A DNA stretch of 64,000 nt from Andreprevotia chitinilytica DSM 18519 (GTDB lineage Bacteria > Pseudomonadota > Gammaproteobacteria > Burkholderiales > Chitinibacteraceae). The stretch is from positions 62,001-126,000 of the forward strand of contig NZ_JONM01000011.1 in NCBI RefSeq assembly GCF_000711875.1. Reading direction: 5' to 3'. Of the stretch, positions 52,965 to 61,364 are shown in pieces (within the stretch, counting starts at the first letter, position 1; the number at the start of each line of letters is the position of its first letter). The position numbers and the translations under genes were made by a program. The notes beneath the pieces are model-generated. The model searched no databases. It was not told the DNA's origin and saw only the letters and a program-made list of their open reading frames with translations.

Positions 52965-53391
52965 TCGCGCCGTCGTGCCGCACCGCCAGCGCGGCGACAT
53001 GCTCATTGAAGCCCTGGTCGGCATGCTACTGATGGCAGTCCTTGGGCTAGGGCTGACCTATGCCGCATCGCGCACCATGACAAGCCAACGCTATATGAAC
53101 ACCCAGAACCTGGCCGTGGAGCAACTGCGCGAAAAGCTGCAGACCACCGGCTTGTCAGGGCTGTGTGCGGCAGGCACAACCGGGGCGAGCATCCAGATCG
53201 GCGGTCAGTCCTCCACCCTGCAGGCCACGAATTGCACCAGAGCGGCGGTAACAATCAGTGGAACAGGTGTACCCAGCGGGGCGATCAGCAGCAGCAATGC
53301 ACCGTATATCAACGCCACCGTGGGTACTGCTGCGACGGATAGCAACGCGGCGCTGTTCGGTGGCAATGGCCAGGTTTCGGTAGCGCAATGA
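52942..53391 (+). CDS. PilV-type minor pilin
   Basis: 149 residues from a GTG at 52942, with GGAGG five bases before it; GTG 52948 is an alternative. Leader ends QRG and the mature protein starts DMLIEALVGMLLMAVLG. Asp replaces the usual Phe at +1, while Glu stays at +5. The start lies inside the previous gene (overlap of 23 bases). Confidence 0.8.
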   Translation: MSVAPCNNRAVVPHRQRGDMLIEALVGMLLMAVLGLGLTYAASRTMTSQRYMNTQNLAVEQLREKLQTTGLSGLCAAGTTGASIQIGGQSSTLQATNCTRAAVTISGTGVPSGAISSSNAPYINATVGTAATDSNAALFGGNGQVSVAQ

Positions 53392-54059
53392 TGAGGCGTG
53401 CCGCACCTAACGCCCAGCAAGGCTTCTCAATCGTCAGCCTGATGGTCGCCGCTGCATTGGCGATGATGATCACCATCGCCATGCTGTCGCTCTATGTGAG
53501 CACCACCAAAATCACCAAGGTATCCAAAGCGGGCGCCACGCAAGATGGCCAGATTGCCAGCGGGTTTCTGGTCGGCCAGCTCAACTTGCAAGGGGCAGGT
53601 TATGGCCTGACCACGGCAGCGCTCAATACAGATCTCGTTCTGGTTCAGGGCGCCACCCTGGATAGCGCAACTAAGAAATTGAGCGGCACAGCAGCCAACA
53701 TCATCACCACGGCCGTCACCGGCAATGCGGTGATTTGGGGCAGCAACACCAGCGGCAGCTATCAATGCGCCGGGCTCTTCACCCCCAGCACCGGTGGGTT
53801 ATTGCTACTCACCCCTGCCAGTTGCACCAACGCCAGCAGCGCCTGGAACACCGTGACATGGACCACGACATCGGTCATTGGAAGTGTCGCGGTCACCATG
53901 ACTGCAACCAAGACCGCCGCCGCAGGTTGCCAGCCATTTGGCATTGTCGATCCAAACGGTGTCAAAGGTGGGGCCATTGTCGCGCTAAGCGCCAGCAACA
54001 GCAGCGCCAGCAGTTCGACGACCTCGTCAACTTGCCTCGCCAACTTCGCCGCTTCGTGA
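53388..54059 (+). CDS. PilW-type minor pilin lacking Glu+5
   Basis: 223 residues. Leader AQQG, mature start FSIVSLMVAAALAMMITIA. The fifth residue is Ser rather than Glu, which is unusual because Glu+5 helps incorporation into the fibre. Sequence QIASGFLVGQLNLQGAGYGL fits the PilW family. ATG 53388 overlaps the previous stop. Many Ser/Thr residues at the end. Confidence 0.8.
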   Translation: MMRRAAPNAQQGFSIVSLMVAAALAMMITIAMLSLYVSTTKITKVSKAGATQDGQIASGFLVGQLNLQGAGYGLTTAALNTDLVLVQGATLDSATKKLSGTAANIITTAVTGNAVIWGSNTSGSYQCAGLFTPSTGGLLLLTPASCTNASSAWNTVTWTTTSVIGSVAVTMTATKTAAAGCQPFGIVDPNGVKGGAIVALSASNSSASSSTTSSTCLANFAAS

Positions 54060-54070
54060 GGAAGCCCGTC

Positions 54071-56476
54071 ATGTCTTGCATTCCCCAACAGATGTTCAGC
54101 CGACCTGCTGCGCGCAAACAAGCCGGCTTGGCAACGATCCTCATCCTGGTCCTGGTCGGGCTGCTGCTTTCAACAGTCGTACTGGGGTCGATGAACTACA
54201 TCCGCGCTGCCCAAGCGCAGCAGATGTCGGTGCATTCAGTCACGCAGGCACAAATGAAGGGGTGGACCGGTGTAGAGATCGTCCGGCAATACCTAGCGGG
54301 GCTTTCGTCGACCGACCTTGCCACCCTGGCAAACGGAGCATCGACCACCGCCCCGAAAAGCCTCACTTTCACTGGCATCACGGGCTTGCTGGCCCAAGTG
54401 GTCGGCTCGGACAATGCTGCGGCGCCAACCCAGATCACCGTCGACATCACCGGCAATACCTCGATCAACACGCCCGCAGAGTCGAAATCGACGATACGCG
54501 TGGTTTATCAGATCAGCCCTGGTTCCTCCACAACCCAGCAAAACTGGCGCACACCGAAGTCGGCCATCGTGATGAATGGCAACGTGAACTACACCGGCGG
54601 CGGCTTTCAGATTCTGAGCGGCAACGTCAATCTGGATGATCCAAACAATCCTCAGGACATGAGCGACTTCGCCATCGGCGGCAACCTGTCGGTGTCCAGC
54701 GGTACGCAGATCGTCGCCTCCGGTTGTACCAAGGGCACCATCACCCTGAGCGGCGGCGGGATCGCGGCCAATTCGCGCCTATATTCCGAGCAGGACTTCA
54801 TCATTTCCCAGATGAGCGCACCAAGCAACGTCACGCTGTGGGGACGCTCGATCAATCTGCAACAGGATGGCGGCTCTTACACCGCACTGCTGGCTGGTGC
54901 GCTCGCGGTCAATGTCTTTGACAACAGCACCGGCACGCAAGTGGCCACAGCAAACGTCGGCGGCACGCGACTTAGCCAGACCAGCACCATTGTGCTGCCA
55001 TCGATTGCAACGACAGATAGCTCGACCGGCGTGACGACCAATCCAGCATCCGTTGTGGTCACAATGACCGATGGCACCAACTATCTGCTCGACATGACCA
55101 AGATCACGGTCGACAGCGCCACTGGCGTGGTGACAGTGGCCAGCGGCGCGACGGACAAGCTCAATAGCAATACCAACAGCAGCAGCTCGGATATGGCGCT
55201 GCCAAACAGCCTGCTGATGCGCTACACCGGTGTTTATGGCGGCAGCCTCAGCACGCTGAGCCTCACCTCCGCAAAAACCTGGGGTGGCAGTGTCACCATC
55301 AATAACGCAGGCGTCGGCACGCACACCAATCTCTGGGCATTCGGCGACGTCAGCATGTACCCCACCAGCGTTACCACGCTGCGTGGCAACGGCAACCTGA
55401 CCGGCAATGGCGGCAACTCAGCCACCATCAGCGACGGCCGGATTCGCGGCAGCTATTCGGGCTCGCCCGCCAAACCAAGCGGACTAACCGTCGCTGCTAC
55501 GGACGTGAACGTCGGCCTTTATGGCGTCCCTTATTGCGAAACCCGCGTGCAGCCAATTGCGGTGAAATCAATGCAAGGCGCGGCGAATTACGTGTTCTAT
55601 TTCTACGGCAGCAGCAATGCCCCAGCCAACGCCGGCACCGTGACTGGCGCGAGCACGGACGATCCGATGCTCTACATCCAGAACGTGCAGCTCAAGAATT
55701 CAAGCGGCGTACTGGTCAATGTGGCGCCCGGCCCATACTCGCTCAAAACCGAACCAACGCTGAAAGACACCAACGGCAACTCGCTCGGCGGCCTGAAAAC
55801 CTACATGGCATGCTCGTGGGGCAATAAATACTGCGGCTACGATGCAACCAAAGCCAACGGCTGGACGCTGTCAGGCACCACGCAATTCCCAACCGGCGTG
55901 GTGTGGATGGAAGGTGCTGTGGATCTGAACGGCGGACCTACAGCCGGTTATCTGGGCACAGGCTTCGTCGGCACCGGCAACGTTACGCTGGAGTCAAACA
56001 CCAGCAGCATCACCGCTCCCAACTTCACCACGGCAGCCAATACCTGCGGTGGAACCTTGGTGCCGAGCAATCTATGCAGCAAGCAAAGTGATGGCAGCTG
56101 GGCATTCACCACCTGGTGCACCACCACGGTCAGCAGCGGCCAGAGCTGCCCGAGCGCCAATACCATTACCGGCCAGGCGATCGGCAACATGGCCATCGTG
56201 ACGGAAGGCTCGCTGAGCGCCGCAGGCTGGGCCGTTAACGGCAACGTCGTGCTCGGCCAATCGATCAGCACCTCCGGCTCATCGGTCGTTATCACCGGCT
56301 CGCTGACGGTCGGTGCCAACAAGAAGAGCGACACCACGATCAGCCAAGGCGGGATCAAAGTCGTCCTGAGCGGGGTTACCTCCAGCCAAGGCTATATACA
56401 GGACGGCAGCACCACAACAGTCCCCTCCACCAGCACGACAGGCACGGCCAAGATGTTGTGGTCGCGTTACCTCTAG
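54071..56476 (+). CDS. Large membrane-anchored last gene of the pilin-like operon (PilX-like N-terminus)
   Basis: 801 residues. GAGGAAG six bases upstream sets the start. Residues about 18-42 (LATILILVLVGLLLSTVVLG) form a single hydrophobic helix in the place where PilX-like proteins have theirs, but the motif is not a normal prepilin site. The remaining 750 residues are a Ser/Thr/Gly/Asn-rich, probably beta-helical ectodomain with paired cysteines near the end (CSWGNKYCG, CGGTLVPSNLC, CTTTVSSGQSC). PilX is normally about 200 residues. The expected PilY1 adhesin gene is absent, so this protein may itself be a tip or anchor component. Family not recognised beyond the N-terminus. Confidence 0.7.
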   Translation: MSCIPQQMFSRPAARKQAGLATILILVLVGLLLSTVVLGSMNYIRAAQAQQMSVHSVTQAQMKGWTGVEIVRQYLAGLSSTDLATLANGASTTAPKSLTFTGITGLLAQVVGSDNAAAPTQITVDITGNTSINTPAESKSTIRVVYQISPGSSTTQQNWRTPKSAIVMNGNVNYTGGGFQILSGNVNLDDPNNPQDMSDFAIGGNLSVSSGTQIVASGCTKGTITLSGGGIAANSRLYSEQDFIISQMSAPSNVTLWGRSINLQQDGGSYTALLAGALAVNVFDNSTGTQVATANVGGTRLSQTSTIVLPSIATTDSSTGVTTNPASVVVTMTDGTNYLLDMTKITVDSATGVVTVASGATDKLNSNTNSSSSDMALPNSLLMRYTGVYGGSLSTLSLTSAKTWGGSVTINNAGVGTHTNLWAFGDVSMYPTSVTTLRGNGNLTGNGGNSATISDGRIRGSYSGSPAKPSGLTVAATDVNVGLYGVPYCETRVQPIAVKSMQGAANYVFYFYGSSNAPANAGTVTGASTDDPMLYIQNVQLKNSSGVLVNVAPGPYSLKTEPTLKDTNGNSLGGLKTYMACSWGNKYCGYDATKANGWTLSGTTQFPTGVVWMEGAVDLNGGPTAGYLGTGFVGTGNVTLESNTSSITAPNFTTAANTCGGTLVPSNLCSKQSDGSWAFTTWCTTTVSSGQSCPSANTITGQAIGNMAIVTEGSLSAAGWAVNGNVVLGQSISTSGSSVVITGSLTVGANKKSDTTISQGGIKVVLSGVTSSQGYIQDGSTTTVPSTSTTGTAKMLWSRYL

Positions 56477-56640
56477 CAGAAAGCCATTCGAGGAAAGACG
56501 GGGCAAATGCCCAGGGCACGTTGAACTGATAGTGCTCGGGTTGGAGCGAGAGCGAGGTGGTGGGCAGTGGATCAGCGAATGGCCAAGGACGGCAAGCGCA
56601 AAGCAAGTATCCCAGGTGCCCGGTCTTTTTCTGCAGCAAA

Positions 56641-56667
56641 GGGCTGCAATCAATCAGCTTGCAGCCC
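56641..56667. terminator. Hairpin between convergent genes
   Basis: GGGCTGCAA-TCAATCAGC-TTGCAGCCC, a perfect nine-base stem. On the minus strand it follows the MACPF-like gene by 36 bases and is trailed by TTTGC; on the plus strand it follows the pilin operon. Probably used in both directions. Confidence 0.65.
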
Positions 56668-56702
56668 TTATGCACATCAAACGATGAGAGGCCTCTTTTG
56701 CG

Positions 56703-58439
56703 TCAGGCCAACGGTGTCCAGGTTGCCGGTTTTAGAGAGAAGCAGATCAGCACCAGATTGGTCATATAGGGGTAATCGACACATGCCCCCGCGAACCCGA
56801 CGGCAAATTGCCCATCAGGGAAAGTATGACTGTTTTCAAAATCTGAATTACCGGAACCGCCGATCTGAATCGATTCACCTTGTGCATTCTGGAGCCATAG
56901 ATAGCGTATGGTCTTGTCATTTGAGCGATTGACGAGCGCACTCAAAAAGGCCGGCGACGTGGAATCGGGAGCCGCATTGAGTAGCAGGGTCCCCTTGGCC
57001 CAATCCCCTGACCAGCCATGTTCATAAGTTGCTCCGGATTGCTGGCTGAAATTGTAATAAGACGTACTGATCAAATTGACGTCCTTGTTTCCCAACACCG
57101 TGATGCTGGTGATGGAGGTACGATTGAGGATAGCCCGCTGCGGATCCAAATCGGCGTAGTCAATATTGATATCGTTCCAGCCAAATACGTTATGCAACGG
57201 ATCGTCTTTAAAACGAAAATTGTAGACATAGGGTTCATAGGCCAGAGTGGGTGTACCATTTTGCAGTGCGGGCAATTGCAAGACAGGGAATGCCTGCAAG
57301 GGGTTTTGATCATAATCCTGCATCTGAGCAATGATGGAGTTGCTATCCTCTGTAGCGACTTTGTAATAGGAATTCAACATCGGGTCGACATATTTGCCGT
57401 AATAATCATAGATCAATAGAAGCTGATTCATGACGTCGAGTGCATCCTCAATATCCGACCAGCTCTCAGTCAAGCCATCTATAAACTCCGTGCCGACCAG
57501 GTAGTTACGATTGGCGGCAATCTTGTCAAACGAACCAGACAGGAAACTCTCGTAACCCGTAGTGGTGTAACTCAGTATCGAATCCGGGCTGGCTGCCTCG
57601 GCCACGGCTGGGAATGACAAGGCAAAACTCACTATGTTTTCCGCCGATGGCGCGGTTACCCCAACCACACCGCCTATATATTGATACAGCTCCCATTGCA
57701 CTGAGGTGGTCGAAGTGATCTTGTCGATTTCTGCTTGCGCGTTGGCAGTAATCGCACCATTGAAAGAAGAGGCGCTAAGGCTGGCTTCTATTTGCTGCTG
57801 CGACGCGACCGAGTCGCAGTAGAACACATAGGATGCAATATATTCCGCACCAAATGTCACATTCGTCAAAAACGAATCACCATACAACTCAAAGAATGCA
57901 AGCGCTTGAGCATCATCCATAACCGTTGGGATATCAGGGGATATCGAATATTTCGTCGCAGATTGGATGGTGGAATAATTTGAATAAACCACTACAGTCA
58001 CAGCGTAACTAGTCAGCTTGAGACTTGAAAAATACGACGACTTTGCATTGGCGGAGTTGCCTAAATAAGCAACCGAGGCAGAGCCACTAAGCCGGATTGA
58101 ATTTGCCGTATCAGTAGCGTTGGTTGTTACATTGATCGTTGATATTGCCTGACTATCCGTTTTGCTAACGTTACTGGCAGTAATGCAAGTTGATTTTCCT
58201 GCGCCATTGACGCTGTTATACCCTTGGACCAACGCGCTTGGCGGCGTAACCGAAACAGCCAAATTAGCTTTCAGTGATGCTCCCAAAATATTTCTCCGAA
58301 ATATAAATGGTGGTCCACAAATGGCTGGCGTTGACACAGGTTGCGAGGTTGTCATTTTCTGCTCGCAGCACGAAATGGCGAAGAACCACGCGGTAAATGC
58401 AACCTGCTTTGTTGTAGAAGCCAATTTATGGCTTGTCAA
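56703..58439 (-). CDS. MACPF/perforin-like protein, putative lipoprotein
   Basis: About 578 residues from a TTG (58439); no ATG or clear ribosome site is present upstream. The N-terminus has a hydrophobic stretch and lipobox-like FAISC, so it may be a lipoprotein or secreted. Around residues 185-235, FFELYGDSFLTNVTFGAEYI followed by an amphipathic SQQQIEASLSASS is the arrangement of the MACPF signature (normally Y-G-T-H-[FY]) and its following strand/helix. The C-terminal 170 residues (YEHGWSGDWAKGTLLLN ... GFAGACVDYP) look like a beta-sandwich membrane- or sugar-binding domain. MACPF proteins form membrane pores. The DNA is AT-richer than the neighbours, suggesting transfer. The match is by pattern only. 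Confidence 0.5.
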   Translation of the reverse strand: MTSHKLASTTKQVAFTAWFFAISCCEQKMTTSQPVSTPAICGPPFIFRRNILGASLKANLAVSVTPPSALVQGYNSVNGAGKSTCITASNVSKTDSQAISTINVTTNATDTANSIRLSGSASVAYLGNSANAKSSYFSSLKLTSYAVTVVVYSNYSTIQSATKYSISPDIPTVMDDAQALAFFELYGDSFLTNVTFGAEYIASYVFYCDSVASQQQIEASLSASSFNGAITANAQAEIDKITSTTSVQWELYQYIGGVVGVTAPSAENIVSFALSFPAVAEAASPDSILSYTTTGYESFLSGSFDKIAANRNYLVGTEFIDGLTESWSDIEDALDVMNQLLLIYDYYGKYVDPMLNSYYKVATEDSNSIIAQMQDYDQNPLQAFPVLQLPALQNGTPTLAYEPYVYNFRFKDDPLHNVFGWNDINIDYADLDPQRAILNRTSITSITVLGNKDVNLISTSYYNFSQQSGATYEHGWSGDWAKGTLLLNAAPDSTSPAFLSALVNRSNDKTIRYLWLQNAQGESIQIGGSGNSDFENSHTFPDGQFAVGFAGACVDYPYMTNLVLICFSLKPATWTPLA

Positions 58440-58743
58440 ATATGCTATTTATTTGAGGGCATCATTAAATTTTGCATCAATAATTATTACCTGCGCATGC
58501 ATATATTATGCACGCACAGAATCTGAATAAACCGATTTGAGTACCCATCATGTGATTACCGTGACAAGGTAATGCCCTAAAGGTCCACCGAGCGACACAA
58601 TCGAGTCAACGCCGGGCACCTCACTGGTATTGGTCCGGAGTGCCGATGTCGCAAATCATTGGAAAAGTCGCGCACTTAGAAAAAATGCGGAAAAACTGAC
58701 AGGCGATATTCGGAGCGACGTCCCCCCGAACGTTCCAGCCGTT
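58440..58743. other. Intergenic stretch without a supported gene
   Basis: The left 120 bases are AT-rich and should hold the promoter of the MACPF-like gene. The rest shows no gene, repeat or terminator that I can support. Confidence 0.4.
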
Positions 58744-59211
58744 TCAACTATCCGTCAGTTCCTTGAGCACCGCGTAAAACGTCTGAAATCGCTGTGCGCC
58801 GATCTGCTGCTCCCATTCGCGTTCGATCTGGTGCACCGTGGCACGCTGTATTTCGGCCACTTTCCAGCCCTTCTCGGTTAGGGAAACCAGGCGCGCAGTC
58901 GATCCCCCCATCGCGCCCCGCTGCACATAGCCGAGTTCTTCAAGTTGAAGCAGTAGATAGTTCATCGCCTGCTTGGACATGCCAGCGCGCTGTGCCAAGT
59001 CGATGGGGCGTTCGTTCTCGGGAGGGGGAAAACGCAGCACTTTGAAGTGTGCAGTCTGGATGTCGGCAAAGCCTGCCGAGGCCAATGCCTGGCTTAGGCG
59101 CTGTTCCACTTGGGCGAGGCAATAGCGCAGCCGGGCCCCGATGAGCGGATCATCGGGGTTCGGATCGTCGGAAAATCGCCGGGGCGAAGGGGATTGACGG
59201 GGGGTTCGCAT
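58744..59211 (-). CDS. MarR-family transcriptional regulator
   Basis: 155 residues. Winged-helix core: ERPIDLAQRAGMSKQAMNYL (helix-turn-helix), then QLEELGYVQRGAMGGSTARL (wing) and RLVSLTEKGWKVAEIQR. ATG 59211 lies at the edge of a perfect palindrome shared with the divergent cupin gene, so autoregulation and control of that gene are likely. MarR proteins typically release DNA when they bind small phenolic ligands or are oxidised. Confidence 0.9.
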   Translation of the reverse strand: MRTPRQSPSPRRFSDDPNPDDPLIGARLRYCLAQVEQRLSQALASAGFADIQTAHFKVLRFPPPENERPIDLAQRAGMSKQAMNYLLLQLEELGYVQRGAMGGSTARLVSLTEKGWKVAEIQRATVHQIEREWEQQIGAQRFQTFYAVLKELTDS

Positions 59212-59212
59212 A

Positions 59213-59231
59213 TGGTAAAGTGACTTTACCA
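59213..59231. promoter_or_regulatory. MarR operator, perfect 9-base palindrome
   Basis: TGGTAAAGT-G-ACTTTACCA, nine perfect bases on both sides of a central G, occupying the promoter between MarR (start at 59211) and the cupin gene (start at 59252). Confidence 0.8.
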
Positions 59232-59251
59232 CAACTCGATGGAGCCTCGCG

Positions 59252-59686
59252 ATGAATTCAACCTGTAATGAACTGATCACGATTGGCTCACTGTCGATGC
59301 GGTTCATGGTCGATGGTCGGAACACTGCGGGCCATATGGCGATGGCGGAAATGGTCGTCCAGCCGCTCGCCAAAGTCCCACCTCCTCATCGCCACGCCGA
59401 CGTTGACGAGACAATCCAAGTCCTGGAAGGGTCGCTGACCTACCGGGTCGACGACTGCGTACGCGTCCTGAACGCAGGCGATTATTGCTTCTCACCGCGC
59501 GGCAGCGTTCATCACTTCTCCAATCCGGGCGATGTTCCCGCTCGCGCGCTGGTGGTGTTTTCACCCGCCAACATCGGGCCTGAATATTTTCTCGAGGTGG
59601 CCGCTGTGTTGGGCGCGGGAGGCCCACCGGATATGGACATGATGAAGTCAGTGATGAAGCGCCACGGGATTGAACTGGCATCTTGA
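59252..59686 (+). CDS. Cupin-domain protein
   Basis: 144 residues, a single cupin barrel. Motif 1: PPPHRHADVDETIQVLEGSL (His, His, Glu as metal ligands); motif 2: CFSPRGSVHHFSNPGD (His). Such proteins are small metal-dependent dioxygenases, isomerases or binding proteins. Controlled by the divergent MarR repressor through the palindrome between them. The stretch to 59990 holds no other supported gene. Confidence 0.88.
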   Translation: MNSTCNELITIGSLSMRFMVDGRNTAGHMAMAEMVVQPLAKVPPPHRHADVDETIQVLEGSLTYRVDDCVRVLNAGDYCFSPRGSVHHFSNPGDVPARALVVFSPANIGPEYFLEVAAVLGAGGPPDMDMMKSVMKRHGIELAS

Positions 59687-59994
59687 GTACAACGAAGGCC
59701 GATCTCGCGCTACCGGTCGGCATCATGTATGGCCTCGGCAAGGCAGTCTGGGTGAACAGCCGAATGACGGCTTTCGGGCAAGGAGATTGCTGACGCGACG
59801 GTCCGCTTGAAGTCGGAAGCCCTCCTTCAGTTGCAATAAAACCGGACGTTTGCAAGCGCTGAATGCCTAGTGTCCGGCTTGTGCCGGCAAGTAGCCCTTC
59901 CTCATACGACTTTGAACGGCGGCTTTGGCCGAAAAGCGGGCGGAGATGGAGTCAGTACCGAAGGCCTGCTTTAGGTCGCAAGCAGTCACATAGA

Positions 59995-60327
59995 TCACCA
60001 GCAAAAAGCCCCGAACAACCGGGGCTTTTTGCTGGTGAAAATAAGTACCTGCTCTACCGCGCTTTGTAGTGTGGATTCCTTCGCAGCCTCCCAAGCTACG
60101 CCATGAATGGCCGCAATGGCCTCCGGCCCTAGGAGTGGGTTTGACTCACTGTCGGCAGCACAAGCTTCCCCATCTGTTATTTGGACTAAGTTCGCGTGTT
60201 CGGAGAGAGTATTAAATAGATTTTGTAGGTTATTTCTCTCAAAAGAGTCTTGAAACTGAGCCAACGCAATTCGTGCATCTTCAAATGGATGGTCTGCCTT
60301 GGTCTCAGTGGACAACGGGTTAAGCAC
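59995..60327 (-). CDS. Hypothetical protein reading through a terminator
   Basis: About 110 residues from a GTG at 60327; the frame is open further up to ATG 60417, but that part is only the terminator hairpin of the preceding gene. The sequence EDARIALAQFQDSFERNNLQ looks like real protein. The last residues (SKKPRLFGAFCW) are encoded by the terminator itself, so either the gene has been cut and re-joined to the terminator or it is not translated. Not recognised. Confidence 0.3.
   Translation of the reverse strand: MLNPLSTETKADHPFEDARIALAQFQDSFERNNLQNLFNTLSEHANLVQITDGEACAADSESNPLLGPEAIAAIHGVAWEAAKESTLQSAVEQVLIFTSKKPRLFGAFCW
60003..60030. terminator. Strong bidirectional terminator
   Basis: AAAAAGCCCCG-AACAAC-CGGGGCTTTTT, a stem with flanking A and T runs. 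The minus-strand open frame above it runs through this hairpin before its stop at 59995. Confidence 0.92.
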
Positions 60328-60373
60328 TGAATTGCGCCGTTTGTAGCTCAAACCAGTCAGGCAAATGACGCAA

Positions 60374-60412
60374 TAAAGAAATGGCCCAGCAAAGCAGGGC
60401 CATTTCTTTATT
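60374..60412 (-). terminator. Terminator of the small secreted protein gene
   Basis: AATAAAGAAATGGCCC-AGCAAAGCA-GGGCCATTTCTTTATT, a 15- to 16-base inverted repeat with a short loop and T-rich ends, 75 bases after the stop of the minus-strand gene ending at 60487. Confidence 0.85.
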
Positions 60413-60486
60413 GCCATCGCTATTTTCAGAGCATGAAGTATTTAAATTTTTTTGCCTGAGACTTCATGCATGTTTCTGAATTTGGC

Positions 60487-60687
60487 TTATTTCGTGCAAG
60501 CAACATAGTAGTAGGGGCCGCTACCCATGCGTACGCCGAAGTATTGCGAACCTGGCCATACAGCGTCGCAATAGGACTGACCGCCCGCATTGCTGTTGCC
60601 GGAGACAAGGTAATAACGAACTTCAGAAGCCGAAACATTCAACATAACGCCACACAACAGTACACCCAATGCAAATAGTTTCTTCAT
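60487..60687 (-). CDS. Small secreted protein, unknown
   Basis: 66 residues. AGAGGA lies six bases before ATG 60687. Signal peptide MKKLFALGVLLCGVMLNVSA, mature part only about 46 residues with two cysteines and many Tyr/Gly (SQYFGVRMGSGPYYYVACTK). Well-formed start, own terminator and separate transcription indicate a real gene. Function unknown; a small extracellular or periplasmic peptide. Confidence 0.7.
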   Translation of the reverse strand: MKKLFALGVLLCGVMLNVSASEVRYYLVSGNSNAGGQSYCDAVWPGSQYFGVRMGSGPYYYVACTK

Positions 60688-60937
60688 GGTTATTCCTCTG
60701 GGATAAGTGATTTGTAATGTGATCATGCTGTATCGCTACGTTCGAACCAGTTTGTAGCAGAAGCACTTATGACTTAATTGGTAAGCTTGCGATCAGTTAA
60801 GCCGTTGGCATAGTAGCATTGGCCGGCTGGTTTTTGTCAATAAATTTAGGGTTTTGCCCACTGGCATTCCTTGATTAACCCGTGGTAAGGAGGTTCGTAA
60901 CCTCTCTCCCTTCCAACTCATCACTGCGCGGACAAAC

Positions 60938-61177
60938 ATGAAAGTCGAAACCCATACCTCGGCCACTCTTTTCAAAGCCTATCGGCCCCTATAGCCACAT
61001 CGCCAAGGCTGGCTCGTTCATCAATGTCTCAGGCACGCCCGGTGTTGACCCGGCAACTGGCCTGATGGCTGGGCCGGATGTGTATTCCCGGTCGCGTCAA
61101 ATTCTGCTGAACATACGCGCCATGCTGGAATCGGTCGGCGCAACGCTGGAAAAGTCCTGCATGTGAACGTGTTCCAT
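60938..61177 (+). pseudogene. RidA/YjgF-family pseudogene
   Basis: Three reading frames must be joined: MKVETHTSATLFKAYRP, then YSHIAKAGSFINVSGTPGVD through GPDVYSRSRQILLNIRAMLE, then VLHVNVFHK. Together these match the enamine/imine deaminase family RidA over its N-terminal two-thirds. At least two frameshifts, and loss of the C-terminus at the junction with the Rhs-like fragment, mark it as broken. Intact RidA clears reactive enamines formed by PLP enzymes. Confidence 0.7.
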
Positions 61178-61262
61178 AAACAAAGCGGACGGTGCCGCTT
61201 GCCGTTGGCGTTGTAGCTGTATTGCGTGATGGCGGTGCCAATTTGAACTTGGGTGAGGCGGC
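61175..61262 (-). pseudogene. Rhs/YD-repeat fragment
   Basis: The minus strand encodes GRLTQVQIGTAITQYSYNAN and, after a frameshift, TVRFVYG, a typical YD-repeat of Rhs toxins. Only this short piece is left. It is adjacent to the RidA pseudogene in the opposite direction, so a deletion or rearrangement has joined two gene ends. Confidence 0.5.
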
Positions 61263-61289
61263 CAGCGCTTGTTAAGGCGCTGGCCTTTT
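61260..61289 (+). terminator. Rho-independent terminator
   Basis: GGCCAGCGC-TTGTTAAG-GCGCTGGCCTTTTCC, a nine-base stem followed by T-rich sequence on the plus strand, just after the RidA/Rhs scar. Confidence 0.75.
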
Positions 61290-61364
61290 CCATGCTGGCT
61301 CAGCAGGGATCACCAGGGAATCGGCAAACCCTGCCCAACGTAACCATGCGCGTCTGCGCTTCAG

